A DNA stretch of 15,992 bases from Bacteroidales bacterium (GCA_013335275.1 JAAXVX010000005.1:1-15992), one strand, 5' to 3'. Shown: positions 1-7,818, counted from the first letter of the stretch. The notes: a model not told the origin generated them from the letters alone. Made by a program: numbers and translations.

Positions 1-1114
1 GAAAAAGAGTTGTCTTACCGGCTCCGTTGGGGCCAATAACTCCAACGATTCCTGCAGGCGGCAGTTTAAAGTTGAGATTTTCAAAAAGCACTCTGTCTCC
101 GAATGATTTTGTAACATTGATTGCTTCAATAACCTTGTCGCCGAGTCTCGGGCCGTTTGGAATAAAAATTTCAAGTTTATCGTCCTTGCTTTTTCCATCC
201 TCATTGAGCATCTTCTCATAAGCTCCAAGACGTGCCTTTGATTTAGCCTGTCTCGCTTTTGGAGACATTCTCACCCACTCCAGCTCTCTTTCGAGAGTCT
301 TGCGTCTTTTGCTCTCCTGTTTCTCCTCCTGGGCAAGCCTAACCGATTTTTGTTCCAGCCATGAAGAGTAATTCCCCTTCCATGGAATTCCCTCTCCCCT
401 GTCCATCTCAAGAATCCATCCTGCAACATTATCGAGGAAGTAACGATCGTGAGTTACTGCGATTACTGTTCCTTTGTACTGCTGAAGGTGTGCCTCAAGC
501 CACTGAATACTCTCTGTATCGAGGTGGTTGGTTGGCTCGTCCAGCAATAATACATCTGGCTCTCTGAGCATGAGGCGGCATAATGCAACCCTGCGTCTTT
601 CGCCACCGCTTAGGTGCTTTACCAGAGCATCGGGATCCGGGCATTGAAGCGCATCCATTGCCCTTTCAAGTTTGGAGTCTATATCCCATCCGTTTGCATG
701 TTCGATTTTATCTGTAAGTTCTCCCTGAAGATCGATAAGTTTTGCCATCTCGTCGTCTTCCATAGGCTCGAGAAATTTTGCATTAACCTCCTCATATCTT
801 TTAAGCAGATCCACAACTTCGTGAACTCCTTCCTGTACTACCTCAAGAACAGTCTTTGAATCGTCCAGCTCAGGTTCCTGCGCCAGATAACCAACACTAT
901 AGCCCGGTGCCCATACAACCTCTCCATCTATTGCTGTTTCTACTCCTGCAATTATCTTTAAAATGGTTGATTTACCGGATCCGTTTAGACCGATAATACC
1001 AATTTTCGCCCCATAAAAGAAGGAGAGATATATGTTTTTAAGTATTGCTTTATTATTTGTCGGCAAGATTTTGCCAACACCGTTCATCGAGAATATTATC
1101 TTTTCGTCTGCCAT
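1..1114 (-). CDS. ettA: EttA-type ABC-F ATPase, translational throttle (partial, C-terminus beyond left edge)
   Basis: This is a cytoplasmic ABC-F protein. E. coli EttA binds the ribosomal E site and gates the first steps of elongation according to ATP/ADP level. The reverse-strand reading frame opens with ATG at 1114 (MADEKIIFSM) and gives 371 residues before the window edge; E. coli EttA has about 555, so roughly the last 185 are missing. Visible parts are the first Walker A GLNGSGKS (42-49), signature LSGGERRRV (168-176), Walker B LLLDEP with D192 and catalytic E193, the EttA-typical stretch THDRYFLDNVAGWILEMDRG, a charged inter-domain linker rich in K, R and E (about 240-310), and the second Walker A GPNGAGKT (361-368). 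There is no membrane segment, as expected for ABC-F. It lies 35 bp downstream of the M23 gene on the same strand but appears to have its own promoter. The family call is firm; EttA over other ABC-F members rests on the close match through domain 1. Confidence 0.95.
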   Translation of the reverse strand, partial: MADEKIIFSMNGVGKILPTNNKAILKNIYLSFFYGAKIGIIGLNGSGKSTILKIIAGVETAIDGEVVWAPGYSVGYLAQEPELDDSKTVLEVVQEGVHEVVDLLKRYEEVNAKFLEPMEDDEMAKLIDLQGELTDKIEHANGWDIDSKLERAMDALQCPDPDALVKHLSGGERRRVALCRLMLREPDVLLLDEPTNHLDTESIQWLEAHLQQYKGTVIAVTHDRYFLDNVAGWILEMDRGEGIPWKGNYSSWLEQKSVRLAQEEKQESKRRKTLERELEWVRMSPKARQAKSKARLGAYEKMLNEDGKSKDDKLEIFIPNGPRLGDKVIEAINVTKSFGDRVLFENLNFKLPPAGIVGVIGPNGAGKTTLF

Positions 1115-1133
1115 AAATTATTTTAATTTGCGG

Positions 1134-1164
1134 CAAAGATAACATTAGATTATCTCTTTCCCAA
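1134..1164 (-). promoter_or_regulatory. Candidate Bacteroidota promoter for ettA
   Basis: Read on the minus strand, TATCTTTG (1141 to 1134) fits the Bacteroidota -7 consensus TAnnTTTG exactly, and TTG (1164 to 1162) lies 20 bp upstream at the -33 position. The predicted transcription start near 1127 leaves only about 13 nt before the ettA ATG at 1114. The -33 element is inside the last codons of the M23 gene. The match is by eye; no transcript data are available. Confidence 0.5.
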
Positions 1165-2400
1165 TTTAAGCAGCATGGTATCCAGATACTGAACAGACTT
1201 AAGCGAATCCACCTGAAACTTAACAGCTTTAGCCTGAGTCATAAACGCTTCCCTATTCTCGTTTTTAATAGGATCTGCAGGAGGTGCCTCCATTTTTAAC
1301 GGATTGATGGGGGTACCCTCCTTCCACACTCTAAAGTCCAGATGCGGTCCGGTAGATAATCCTGTGCTCCCTACATAGCCTATAACCTCTCCCTGTCTTA
1401 CCCTTTTTCCCTTTGAAAGACCTTTTGAATATGCCGACAGATGAAGATATGCAGTTGTATATGTAGAGTTGTGTCTTATCTTAACAGTATTCCCTCCCCC
1501 GCCGGAGTAGCCTTTCTGGATTACAACCCCGTCTCCGATACTCATAACTTCTGTTCCTTTTGGCGCAGCATAATCCACACCTGTATGAGGCCTTACTATC
1601 CGTGTAACAGGGTGCCTGCGTGAATATGTAAAACCCGATGACACTCTGGTAAAACTTAGCGGAGCCTTAAGAAATGCCTTCCTAAGATTTTCCCCTTTAG
1701 AATTCCAGTACTGGGGTGTCTCGTCCTGAACAAAACGGTACGCATCGTAAACAGATCCTGCATGACTAAAGAATACTGCATGTATTGTTCCTATATCTGT
1801 TTCATTGCCAACGCTTATCTCGTCATAAATAACCTTAAACGAATCCCCTTTTTGCAAACCGAAAAAGTCAATTGTCCATGCAAAAATTTCCGACATCTTT
1901 ATGGCAAGCATTGGACTCATCCCGGCAGCCCTGGTGTCGTTCCAGAGAGAACTGTTTATTGTCGCCTCACCTATTTTTGTTTTTACCGTAACAGCTATTT
2001 CATCAACCTTCACAAAAATCGAATCATGCACGCCAAATGTAATGTACGAAGCCTTGTCATTTTTGTATACCAGATAGGCCAGTTTTGGATTTTCTCCTAA
2101 AGTATAGTATGCCTTATACGGGTTGCCTACTCTTATTTTTTTCAGGTCGAATTTATTTCTGGAAGCCTGTGTAAGGGAATATATGTCAGCACTGTTAAGA
2201 CCAAGGTCAGTCATGAGTGAAGTAAAAAACTGTCCTCTTTTTATTGTTCCGTCTTTTACCTCAAATTCCGAAACCGGAATTCCGAATTCAAACATCTCCT
2301 CCGACGGAGCTTCGGCTTCCTTGGGGGAATCGGAACTGACATTGAAATTTTTGCAGGCAAATAACAGAAAAACAGAAAGAAAGAGTATTGTTTTTTTCAT
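1150..2400 (-). CDS. M23-family peptidoglycan endopeptidase, MepM-like, probable lipoprotein
   Basis: Predicted zinc metallopeptidase that cuts peptide crosslinks in murein in the periplasm. Numbered from the ATG at 2400 (416 residues), it starts with a hydrophobic signal ending LFAC; C16 is the likely lipidated cysteine. Residues about 46-95 resemble the OapA/LysM-like domain, and about 135-225 the middle domain of MepM and Csd3 (INSSLWNDTRAAGMSP, then IFAWTIDFFGLQKGD). The C-terminal LytM domain has HTGVD (zinc ligands H272 and D276), H320 in YLHLS and GPHLDFRV (H353, D355). The usual last motif is HxH, so the third zinc ligand His is replaced by Asp here. An in-frame GTG at 2415 would add five residues (MKYVH); I prefer the ATG because it leaves a compact signal peptide. 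The gene is divergent from mraZ, with a good promoter on its side. M23 is certain; MepM-like is inferred from domain order. Confidence 0.92.
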   Translation of the reverse strand: MKKTILFLSVFLLFACKNFNVSSDSPKEAEAPSEEMFEFGIPVSEFEVKDGTIKRGQFFTSLMTDLGLNSADIYSLTQASRNKFDLKKIRVGNPYKAYYTLGENPKLAYLVYKNDKASYITFGVHDSIFVKVDEIAVTVKTKIGEATINSSLWNDTRAAGMSPMLAIKMSEIFAWTIDFFGLQKGDSFKVIYDEISVGNETDIGTIHAVFFSHAGSVYDAYRFVQDETPQYWNSKGENLRKAFLKAPLSFTRVSSGFTYSRRHPVTRIVRPHTGVDYAAPKGTEVMSIGDGVVIQKGYSGGGGNTVKIRHNSTYTTAYLHLSAYSKGLSKGKRVRQGEVIGYVGSTGLSTGPHLDFRVWKEGTPINPLKMEAPPADPIKNENREAFMTQAKAVKFQVDSLKSVQYLDTMLLKLGKR

Positions 2401-2440
2401 ATGGACATATTTCACAATTCGAAGGTAAAGATTAAAATGG

Positions 2441-2491
2441 AGAGTGTTGATAAGATTGTGGAAAAAATTGTAAAAAAATGTAATAAAGTGG
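2441..2491 (+). promoter_or_regulatory. Candidate MraZ operator: direct repeats with 10-bp spacing
   Basis: Four heptamers begin exactly 10 bp apart: ATTGTGG (2455-2461), AAATTGT (2465-2471), AAAATGT (2475-2481) and AAAGTGG (2485-2491). A fifth, AGAGTGT (2441-2447), sits 14 bp before the first. The last matches the MraZ box AAAGTG(T/G) with 3-nt spacers known from Mollicutes; E. coli MraZ also uses short direct repeats with a 10-bp period. The array lies just upstream of the mraZ -7 box, where bound MraZ would block RNA polymerase. The middle units are degenerate and the region is A-rich, so chance similarity or curved DNA remains possible. Confidence 0.5.
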
Positions 2492-2502
2492 AAAAGATTT
2501 TT

Positions 2503-2510
2503 TAATTTTG
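2503..2510 (+). promoter_or_regulatory. Candidate -7 box of the dcw operon promoter (mraZ)
   Basis: TAATTTTG fits the Bacteroidota -7 consensus TAnnTTTG exactly. Transcription would start near 2517, giving a leader of about 30 nt before the mraZ ATG at 2547. No proper -33 TTG/TTTG lies 19-22 bp upstream; that position is occupied by the MraZ-like repeats (only ATG at 2478-2480). The -33 side is therefore weak or depends on another factor. I see no other convincing promoter for the following twelve genes, though I did not search every gene body. Confidence 0.5.
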
Positions 2511-2524
2511 CATAGGTCTTAAAA

Positions 2525-2555
2525 CAAAAATAACGGCCTCTTAATCATGATCAAA
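2525..2555 (-). promoter_or_regulatory. Candidate promoter for the divergent M23 endopeptidase gene
   Basis: On the minus strand, TTTG (2555 to 2552), exactly 19 nt, then TATTTTTG (2532 to 2525) gives full matches to both Bacteroidota elements. The -33 element lies inside codons 2-3 of mraZ. The start site near 2518 gives a leader of about 118 nt to the ATG at 2400, and that leader runs antisense through the mraZ -7 box and the 10-bp repeats. Confidence 0.55.
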
Positions 2556-2993
2556 TTCATTGGAGAATACACAGCTAAGGTAGATGACAAAGGGAGACTT
2601 ATTTTTCCTTCGGCATTTAAATCTGTAATGCCCTCCGGTGGAGATTTTAGATTAGTAATAAAGAAAGAATTATTTTCCAATTGTTTGGAGGTATACACCT
2701 ACGAAGAGTGGGCAAGGGAGTCCGAGCAGGTCAAATCCCGGCTTAACTTTTTCAACAGGGAGCACTCCCGTTTCTGGAGGGAGTATATGAGAGACAGGGC
2801 TATTGTTGAGCCCGATGAAAAACTGGGAAGAATTACCGTTCCAAAGAGGCTTCTTGAACAGATTGGAGTTGGCAGAGAGGTTGTTTTCACAGGCAACGAT
2901 CATAAAATCGAAATCTGGGCTAAGGAAACTTACGAATCTGACAAGCTACGCGAAAGCGATTATCTAGCACTTGCCGAAAAAATTTTAGGATAG
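2547..2993 (+). CDS. mraZ: MraZ, DNA-binding transcriptional regulator of the dcw cluster
   Basis: MraZ is a ring-forming DNA-binding protein with two SpoVT/AbrB-like swapped-hairpin domains that represses its own operon in E. coli. At 148 residues it has the family's usual length. The first domain carries FIGEYTAKVDDKGRLIFP (4-21), the second EKLGRITVPKRLLEQIGVG (91-109); the DxKGR and LGR turns are the hallmark. The ATG at 2547 is the only start that keeps the conserved N-terminus intact. No clear Shine-Dalgarno sequence precedes it, which is common in this phylum. It is the first gene of the operon, 10 bp before rsmH. Autoregulation is suggested by the repeats at 2441-2491 but not shown. 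Confidence 0.96.
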   Translation: MIKFIGEYTAKVDDKGRLIFPSAFKSVMPSGGDFRLVIKKELFSNCLEVYTYEEWARESEQVKSRLNFFNREHSRFWREYMRDRAIVEPDEKLGRITVPKRLLEQIGVGREVVFTGNDHKIEIWAKETYESDKLRESDYLALAEKILG

Positions 2994-3003
2994 GGGGATT
3001 GAT

Positions 3004-3915
3004 ATGAGTGAGTATCATACACCGGTTCTGTTAAAAGATAGTGTATCTGCACTGGCTATTCGAAAGGGTGGCGTTTATGTGGATGCCACTTTCGGAGGAG
3101 GAGGGCATAGCCGGGAGATATTGTCAAGACTTGAGGGGAATTCGAAACTCATAGCTTATGACAGAGACCCCGAGGCTTTAAAAAATGCTCCCGACGATAA
3201 AAGGCTGATTCTGGTACACAATAACTTCCGTTTCCTTCAAAATTACATACGGCTTAACGGATTTGACAAAGTAGACGGCATACTGGCCGACCTTGGCGTT
3301 TCTTCACATCAGTTCGATACGGAAGAGAGAGGTTTCTCTTTCCGGTTTGATGCAAGGCTCGATATGAGAATGAGCAGGATGTCCAAAATAAGTGCAGAAG
3401 ACATTGTAAACGATTACGACGAGGACCAGCTGACAAAAGTATTAAGAGAATGGGGAGAGGTAGACAACAGCCGTCGTGTTGCCAAGCTTATATGCAGCGA
3501 AAGGGAGAAAAGACGGATTGTTACCACAACCGATTTTAACAGCGTACTCGATCCGGTTATACCAAAATTCGGAGGCCACAAGATTCTTGCAAAGATATAT
3601 CAGGCACTCAGGATAGAAGTCAACGGAGAGATGAAGTCGCTTGAGGGGTTTCTGAACGATACACTCAAAGTACTTGCGCCGGGTGGAAGGCTGGTTGTAA
3701 TAACATACCACTCGCTGGAAGACAGAATGGTTAAAAATTTCATGAAAACAGGAAATACAGAAGGCGTCCTTAATAAAGATTTTTACGGAAATAAGGAGAC
3801 TCCTTTTGAGTTAATAACAAGAAAGCCGGTTTTACCACAAGAGGAGGAGATTTCTTCGAATACGAGAGCCAGAAGTGCAAAACTCAGAGTAGCAGAGAAG
3901 AAGGACATAAATTAG
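3004..3915 (+). CDS. rsmH: RsmH (MraW), 16S rRNA m4C1402 methyltransferase
   Basis: RsmH transfers a methyl group from S-adenosylmethionine to N4 of cytidine 1402 in the decoding centre of 16S rRNA. The 303-residue protein is slightly shorter than the E. coli enzyme (313). It shows the N-terminal YHTPVLL, the SAM loop VDATFGGGGHS (26-36), the acidic AYDRDP (51-56), DLGVSSHQFD (96-105), the family-specific GFSFRFDARLDMRM (110-123), GGRLVVITYHSLEDR (227-241) and a C-terminal RSAKLR. The ATG at 3004 follows a purine run AGGGGGA (2992-2998) at about 5-nt spacing, one of the few clear ribosome binding sites in the cluster; the run overlaps the mraZ stop codon. It is a standard second gene of dcw clusters. 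Confidence 0.97.
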   Translation: MSEYHTPVLLKDSVSALAIRKGGVYVDATFGGGGHSREILSRLEGNSKLIAYDRDPEALKNAPDDKRLILVHNNFRFLQNYIRLNGFDKVDGILADLGVSSHQFDTEERGFSFRFDARLDMRMSRMSKISAEDIVNDYDEDQLTKVLREWGEVDNSRRVAKLICSEREKRRIVTTTDFNSVLDPVIPKFGGHKILAKIYQALRIEVNGEMKSLEGFLNDTLKVLAPGGRLVVITYHSLEDRMVKNFMKTGNTEGVLNKDFYGNKETPFELITRKPVLPQEEEISSNTRARSAKLRVAEKKDIN

Positions 3916-3924
3916 AAAGGCGTT

Positions 3925-4245
3925 ATGGCAAAAAGAAAATGGGTATCAGAAATATTTGGAGGTCAGATTTTGCTGCACAGCGGAATTCTCCAGCAACTGG
4001 GGTTTGTGCTCTATCTGTTTGGTCTTGTAATATTTTATATAACCCTTAACTTCTGGATAGAAGACAGTCTTGTGCTCGAAAGGCACAATCAGAGAGAAAT
4101 CAAGCACCTGAAAGCAGATTACACAAGCAAAAAAGCAAAACTGCTGTATCAGAGCAAGAGAATAGAAATAGAAAAAAAATTAATTGAGTACGAATCTCAG
4201 TTAAAAGCACCGGTTGACCCGCCCGGAGTAATAGAGATTAATTAA
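3925..4245 (+). CDS. ftsL: FtsL-like bitopic division protein
   Basis: This is a small protein of 106 residues with a charged N-terminus, one membrane segment at about 25-44 (GFVLYLFGLVIFYITLNFWI) and a periplasmic tail of about 60 residues rich in K, E and L that looks like a coiled coil (about 50-95). That is the FtsL/DivIC layout. In other bacteria FtsL pairs with FtsB, binds FtsQ, and activates FtsW-FtsI. Sequence similarity to proteobacterial FtsL is minimal, so the call rests on topology, size and its position between rsmH and the class B PBP, where Bacteroidota encode a short FtsL-type protein. It is 9 bp after rsmH and 2 bp before the PBP gene; the ATG at 3925 is preceded by a purine stretch AGAAAGG. 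Confidence 0.82.
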   Translation: MAKRKWVSEIFGGQILLHSGILQQLGFVLYLFGLVIFYITLNFWIEDSLVLERHNQREIKHLKADYTSKKAKLLYQSKRIEIEKKLIEYESQLKAPVDPPGVIEIN

Positions 4246-4247
4246 TT

Positions 4248-6365
4248 ATGAAAGAGGTAATATCGAGAGTAAGCTACATATATTTCATAATTTTTTTCGC
4301 CGCTCTTCTGGTGATTGGGAGGATTGTGCAACTACAGTTCTTTGCCACACTTCCGGTTAGTTCGGATGATATTTCTTTCCGCATTGAAGAGATTGAGGCA
4401 GTAAGAGGAAGTGTTCTGGCAAAAGACGGCCGCTCTCTTGCAAGCTCGGTTCCATATTATCAGGTGAGGATGGACTGCGTAGTTCCTACTGATACCGCTT
4501 TTAACAATAATGTTGCGGCACTTGCATCGGCACTTGCCGATTTTTTTGGTGACAAACCCGCAGCTGATTACAAGAATGAACTCATTGCTGCCAAGAAGAA
4601 AAAGAACCGGTACAAAGCTATTGGCAACAGACTTGTCGATTATTCGGAGCTTAACCAGATCCGTCAGTTTCCTATATTCAACCTTGGCGCAAACAAAGGC
4701 GGATTTATCAGTGAACAGAAAAACAAAAGAAACAATCCGTATGGAAGGCTGGCCTACCGTACAATCGGATTTATTAATTCAGTTGGCGTTGGCGTTGGTA
4801 TTGAAGGGAGCTACGACTATTATCTGAAAGGGATTCCCGGCAAACAAACTGTTCAGCGGCTGCTTGGGGGAGAATGGATGCCGGTAAATAACGAAGAGGC
4901 TATTTTACCGCTGGATGGCTTTGATGTTCAGACAACTCTTGACATTGACATTCAGGAGGCAGCCGAGGATGCTCTCAGAAATCAGCTTTCGCTTTCGGAT
5001 GTGTTTGAGGGGGCAACGGCTATTGTAATGGAGGTAAAGACCGGAGCTATAAGGGCAATTACGAACATGAAGAAGATGCCAAACGGTGAATTTGACGAAT
5101 CATTCAACTATGCTATCGGCCAGGCAACCGAGCCAGGCTCAACATTCAAGCTTGCCACTCTGGTTGCGCTCATTGAGGACGGTTATGTTACCCTCGATAC
5201 CCCTATTGATGCGGGAAACGGGAAATGGCAATACAGCACTAAGGTTTTTTCCGACGTAACCAAGGGCGGATACGGACAGATTAATGTGCTAAAGGCATTT
5301 GAAAAATCTTCAAACGTAGCTTTTGCGAAACTGGCAGTTGAATACTACTCAAACAACGAAAAAAGATATGTGGACCGCCTGCACAATATGAAGATAGGCG
5401 ACAAGTTTAATCTTGATATTTTAGGTGAAGGGCGTGCAGTAATGCATTCGCCGGGAGACCCGATGTGGTCCAAACTGACATTGCCTATGATGGCAATGGG
5501 GTACGCCTCCCTCCTGACTCCTCTCCATACTCTTGCGTTTTATAATGCCATAGCAAACGGCGGCAAAATGATGAAACCATACTTTGTGGAGAATCTTCAA
5601 AGAAACGGACTTGTAGAAAAGCAGTTTGGCCCTCAGGAGCTGAGCGGTTCCATCTGCTCAAAATCGACAATTGAGCTGGTTCATAAAGCACTCAGGGGTG
5701 TTGTTACAGAAGGTACCGGTAAATCAATAAATGATAAGCGTTATTCAATATCCGGCAAAACAGGTACAGCACAAATTGCGTTTGACGGAAGATACATCGA
5801 CTCTCAGGGGTATCGTAAACATCAGGCCTCTTTTGCAGGATTTTTCCCAAGTGAAAATCCTAAATATTGCGCTATAGTTGTTTTATATACAAATAAGACC
5901 AGAGCCAATTTTTATGGTGGGTCATGGGCAGCACCTGTGTTTAAGCAAGTCGCGGATAAAATATATGCCACCAACCCACAATGGGAAAAACCGCTTACAG
6001 GCAAGGGAAAGGCAACAGATACTTCTCCTTATGTACTTTCCGGAAAGGCAGAAGAGACATCGAAACTTCTGGCAGAATTTAAGGCTGCAGGCAAATATAA
6101 TGCTCCTAAAAACGGATGGGTCGAATTTAAAAAAGACTCTCTGGATAAGGTTGTTGCGGTTGAATACATTATAGAGAAGGATAGCCTTCCAAGCGTTATC
6201 AACATGGGATTGCGCGATGCTCTTTACCTTCTTGAAAATGAAGGTTACAAGGTAACTTTTTCCGGTAAGGGAAAGGTTGTGACCCAGACACCCGCTCCCG
6301 GCAGTTCAGTGGAAAAAAGTCAAATTGTAAACATAATCCTTTCCGAAGAATATGAAACTAAATAG
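4248..6365 (+). CDS. ftsI: FtsI / PBP3-type class B penicillin-binding protein with one PASTA domain
   Basis: D,D-transpeptidase that crosslinks septal peptidoglycan in the periplasm with FtsW. It has a membrane anchor at about 8-30, then the PBP-dimer domain beginning with the class B motif RGSVLAKDGR (53-62). The transpeptidase domain holds the three expected motifs: STFK with acylation serine S298 and K301, SSN (354-356) and KTG (504-506, in SGKTGTAQ). A linker of about 60 residues leads to a single C-terminal PASTA domain (about 645-702, GLRDALYLLENEGYKV then TPAPGSSV). The protein is 705 residues, longer than E. coli FtsI (588) mainly because of the linker and PASTA. No glycosyltransferase domain is present. 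The last 14 bp overlap murE, which suggests translational coupling. Class B PBP is certain; FtsI is inferred from the dcw position. Confidence 0.96.
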   Translation: MKEVISRVSYIYFIIFFAALLVIGRIVQLQFFATLPVSSDDISFRIEEIEAVRGSVLAKDGRSLASSVPYYQVRMDCVVPTDTAFNNNVAALASALADFFGDKPAADYKNELIAAKKKKNRYKAIGNRLVDYSELNQIRQFPIFNLGANKGGFISEQKNKRNNPYGRLAYRTIGFINSVGVGVGIEGSYDYYLKGIPGKQTVQRLLGGEWMPVNNEEAILPLDGFDVQTTLDIDIQEAAEDALRNQLSLSDVFEGATAIVMEVKTGAIRAITNMKKMPNGEFDESFNYAIGQATEPGSTFKLATLVALIEDGYVTLDTPIDAGNGKWQYSTKVFSDVTKGGYGQINVLKAFEKSSNVAFAKLAVEYYSNNEKRYVDRLHNMKIGDKFNLDILGEGRAVMHSPGDPMWSKLTLPMMAMGYASLLTPLHTLAFYNAIANGGKMMKPYFVENLQRNGLVEKQFGPQELSGSICSKSTIELVHKALRGVVTEGTGKSINDKRYSISGKTGTAQIAFDGRYIDSQGYRKHQASFAGFFPSENPKYCAIVVLYTNKTRANFYGGSWAAPVFKQVADKIYATNPQWEKPLTGKGKATDTSPYVLSGKAEETSKLLAEFKAAGKYNAPKNGWVEFKKDSLDKVVAVEYIIEKDSLPSVINMGLRDALYLLENEGYKVTFSGKGKVVTQTPAPGSSVEKSQIVNIILSEEYETK

Positions 6366-7818
6366 CATATTAGACAGAGTTAAAGTATTGGAAAGTCATG
6401 GTGACAAAAATGTTACCATCAGTGGTATATGTTTCGATTCCAGATCCTGTAAAAAGGGCGATCTTTTTATCGCATTACGGGGCAGTTCATCGGACGGGCA
6501 TCAGTTCATAGGGATGGCTCTCTCAAACGGCGCTTCGGCAGTAGTTTGTGAAGAGATTCCGGAGACAGTTGGAAAAGCTGTTTTTATTAAAGTCGCCGAC
6601 AGTCATGCTGCTTTGGGCGAAATAGCATCAAATTTCTATGACCGGCCTTCAGAAAAAATCAAAATAGTAGGAATAACCGGAACAAACGGGAAAACAACAA
6701 CAGTTACCCTGCTGTATCGTCTTTTCACGGCACTTGGATATAAATGCGGCCTTCTGTCGACTATTGTAAACTACATTGCTGGGAAAGAGGTTGATGCAAC
6801 CCATACCACACCGGATCCTGTTGCAATAAACTCGCTTATGGCGCAAATGGCAGAAGCCGGTTGTGAATACTGTTTTATGGAGGTAAGCTCACATTCTCTG
6901 GATCAAAAAAGAGTTGCAGGAATTCGTTTTACCGGTGCAATTTTTTCAAACATAACCCACGACCATCTGGATTACCACAAAACCTTTGCAGAATATATCC
7001 GCGTTAAGAAAACTCTTTTTGACAATCTCACCCCGGATGCATTTGCACTCACAAATATCGATGATAAGAACGGCTCGGTAATGCTTCAGAATTCGCCGGC
7101 AAAAAAATATCGCTACTCTTGCCTCTCCCCTGCTGAATTCAACTGCAGGATAATTGAAAAGGGGCTTGACGGGATGCTCATAAAAATTGACAACAAAGAG
7201 GTCTGGACAAAATTCATTGGTGTTCATAATGCATATAACCTGCTTGCCGTATACGGTGCTGCAGTTCTTTTGGGGGCAGACAAAGAGGAGGTTCTGGTTC
7301 ATATGAGTTCTCTCACATCTGTTGCCGGACGGCTTGAATACCTTAAAGGATTCAATGATATCACTGCTGTAGTGGACTACGCACACACTCCCGATGCACT
7401 TGAAAATGTTTTAAAGACTCTTAAAGACAGTGCCGGAGACAGCGAGATTGTTACAGTATTCGGATGTGGCGGCAACAGAGACAAGACAAAGCGGCCGGAG
7501 ATGGCTCAGGTAGCTGCAAAATATTCACACAAGGTTGTGGTTACTTCGGACAATCCGCGTTTTGAGGTACCGGAGGAAATCATAAAAGACATTAAGGCCG
7601 GGTTTGATATAAAAGATATGTCACGGACTCTTTTCATAACAGACCGCAAAGAGGCGATCCGCACAGCAATAATAATGTCTAAGCCGGGTACAATAATACT
7701 TGTGGCAGGAAAAGGCCACGAGAATTATCAGGATGTAATGGGAGTAAAACACCATTTTGACGACAAAGAGGTTATAGCCGAAGTATTTACACTTAATAAT
7801 CTGGACAATGCTTTATAA
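6352..7818 (+). CDS. murE: MurE, UDP-MurNAc-L-Ala-D-Glu:meso-diaminopimelate ligase
   Basis: Cytoplasmic ATP-dependent Mur ligase adding the third residue of the stem peptide. It is 488 residues, near the E. coli length (495). The N-terminal UDP-binding domain includes [18 protein letters not shown] (27-44). The central ATPase domain has P-loop GTNGKTTT (110-117), THTTPD (150-155), [11 protein letters not shown] (177-187), [10 protein letters not shown] (200-209) and the probable carbamylated lysine K219 in YIRVKKTLF. The C-terminal domain has DYAHTPDAL (342-350), [13 protein letters not shown] (370-382), DNPR (400-403) and GKGHENYQ (453-460). DNPR is the signature of meso-diaminopimelate-specific enzymes; L-lysine enzymes of Gram-positives differ at the Arg. 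The start at 6352 lies inside the end of ftsI, and the 3' end overlaps mraY by 11 bp. Confidence 0.97.
   Translation: MKLNSILDRVKVLESHGDKNVTISGICFDSRSCKKGDLFIALRGSSSDGHQFIGMALSNGASAVVCEEIPETVGKAVFIKVADSHAALGEIASNFYDRPSEKIKIVGITGTNGKTTTVTLLYRLFTALGYKCGLLSTIVNYIAGKEVDATHTTPDPVAINSLMAQMAEAGCEYCFMEVSSHSLDQKRVAGIRFTGAIFSNITHDHLDYHKTFAEYIRVKKTLFDNLTPDAFALTNIDDKNGSVMLQNSPAKKYRYSCLSPAEFNCRIIEKGLDGMLIKIDNKEVWTKFIGVHNAYNLLAVYGAAVLLGADKEEVLVHMSSLTSVAGRLEYLKGFNDITAVVDYAHTPDALENVLKTLKDSAGDSEIVTVFGCGGNRDKTKRPEMAQVAAKYSHKVVVTSDNPRFEVPEEIIKDIKAGFDIKDMSRTLFITDRKEAIRTAIIMSKPGTIILVAGKGHENYQDVMGVKHHFDDKEVIAEVFTLNNLDNAL

Noticed and set aside
27..859. Plus-strand open frames of 64-81 codons
   Set aside because: They lie antisense to the ABC-F gene, which reads without interruption on the minus strand with both Walker A motifs and the signature.
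2401..2415. GTG start for the M23 gene, five codons upstream of the ATG
   Set aside because: It adds MKYVH before a normal signal peptide with no supporting ribosome binding site; the ATG at 2400 gives the expected KK-hydrophobic-LFAC layout. It cannot be excluded.
1762..2428. Plus-strand open frames of 112 and 101 codons
   Set aside because: They are antisense shadows of the M23 gene, whose motifs are unmistakable on the minus strand, and they match no family I recognise.
2455..2491. The 10-bp repeats as a CRISPR-like array or merely curved A-tract DNA
   Set aside because: The units are too short and degenerate for CRISPR. Curvature is possible because the A-runs are phased, but the shared GTG/TGT cores next to mraZ make an operator the better first guess.
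2401..2546. A small ORF or structured RNA in the M23-mraZ intergenic region
   Set aside because: The region is A/T-rich, has no start codon with a plausible coding run, and I see no strong inverted repeat; promoters and repeats account for it.
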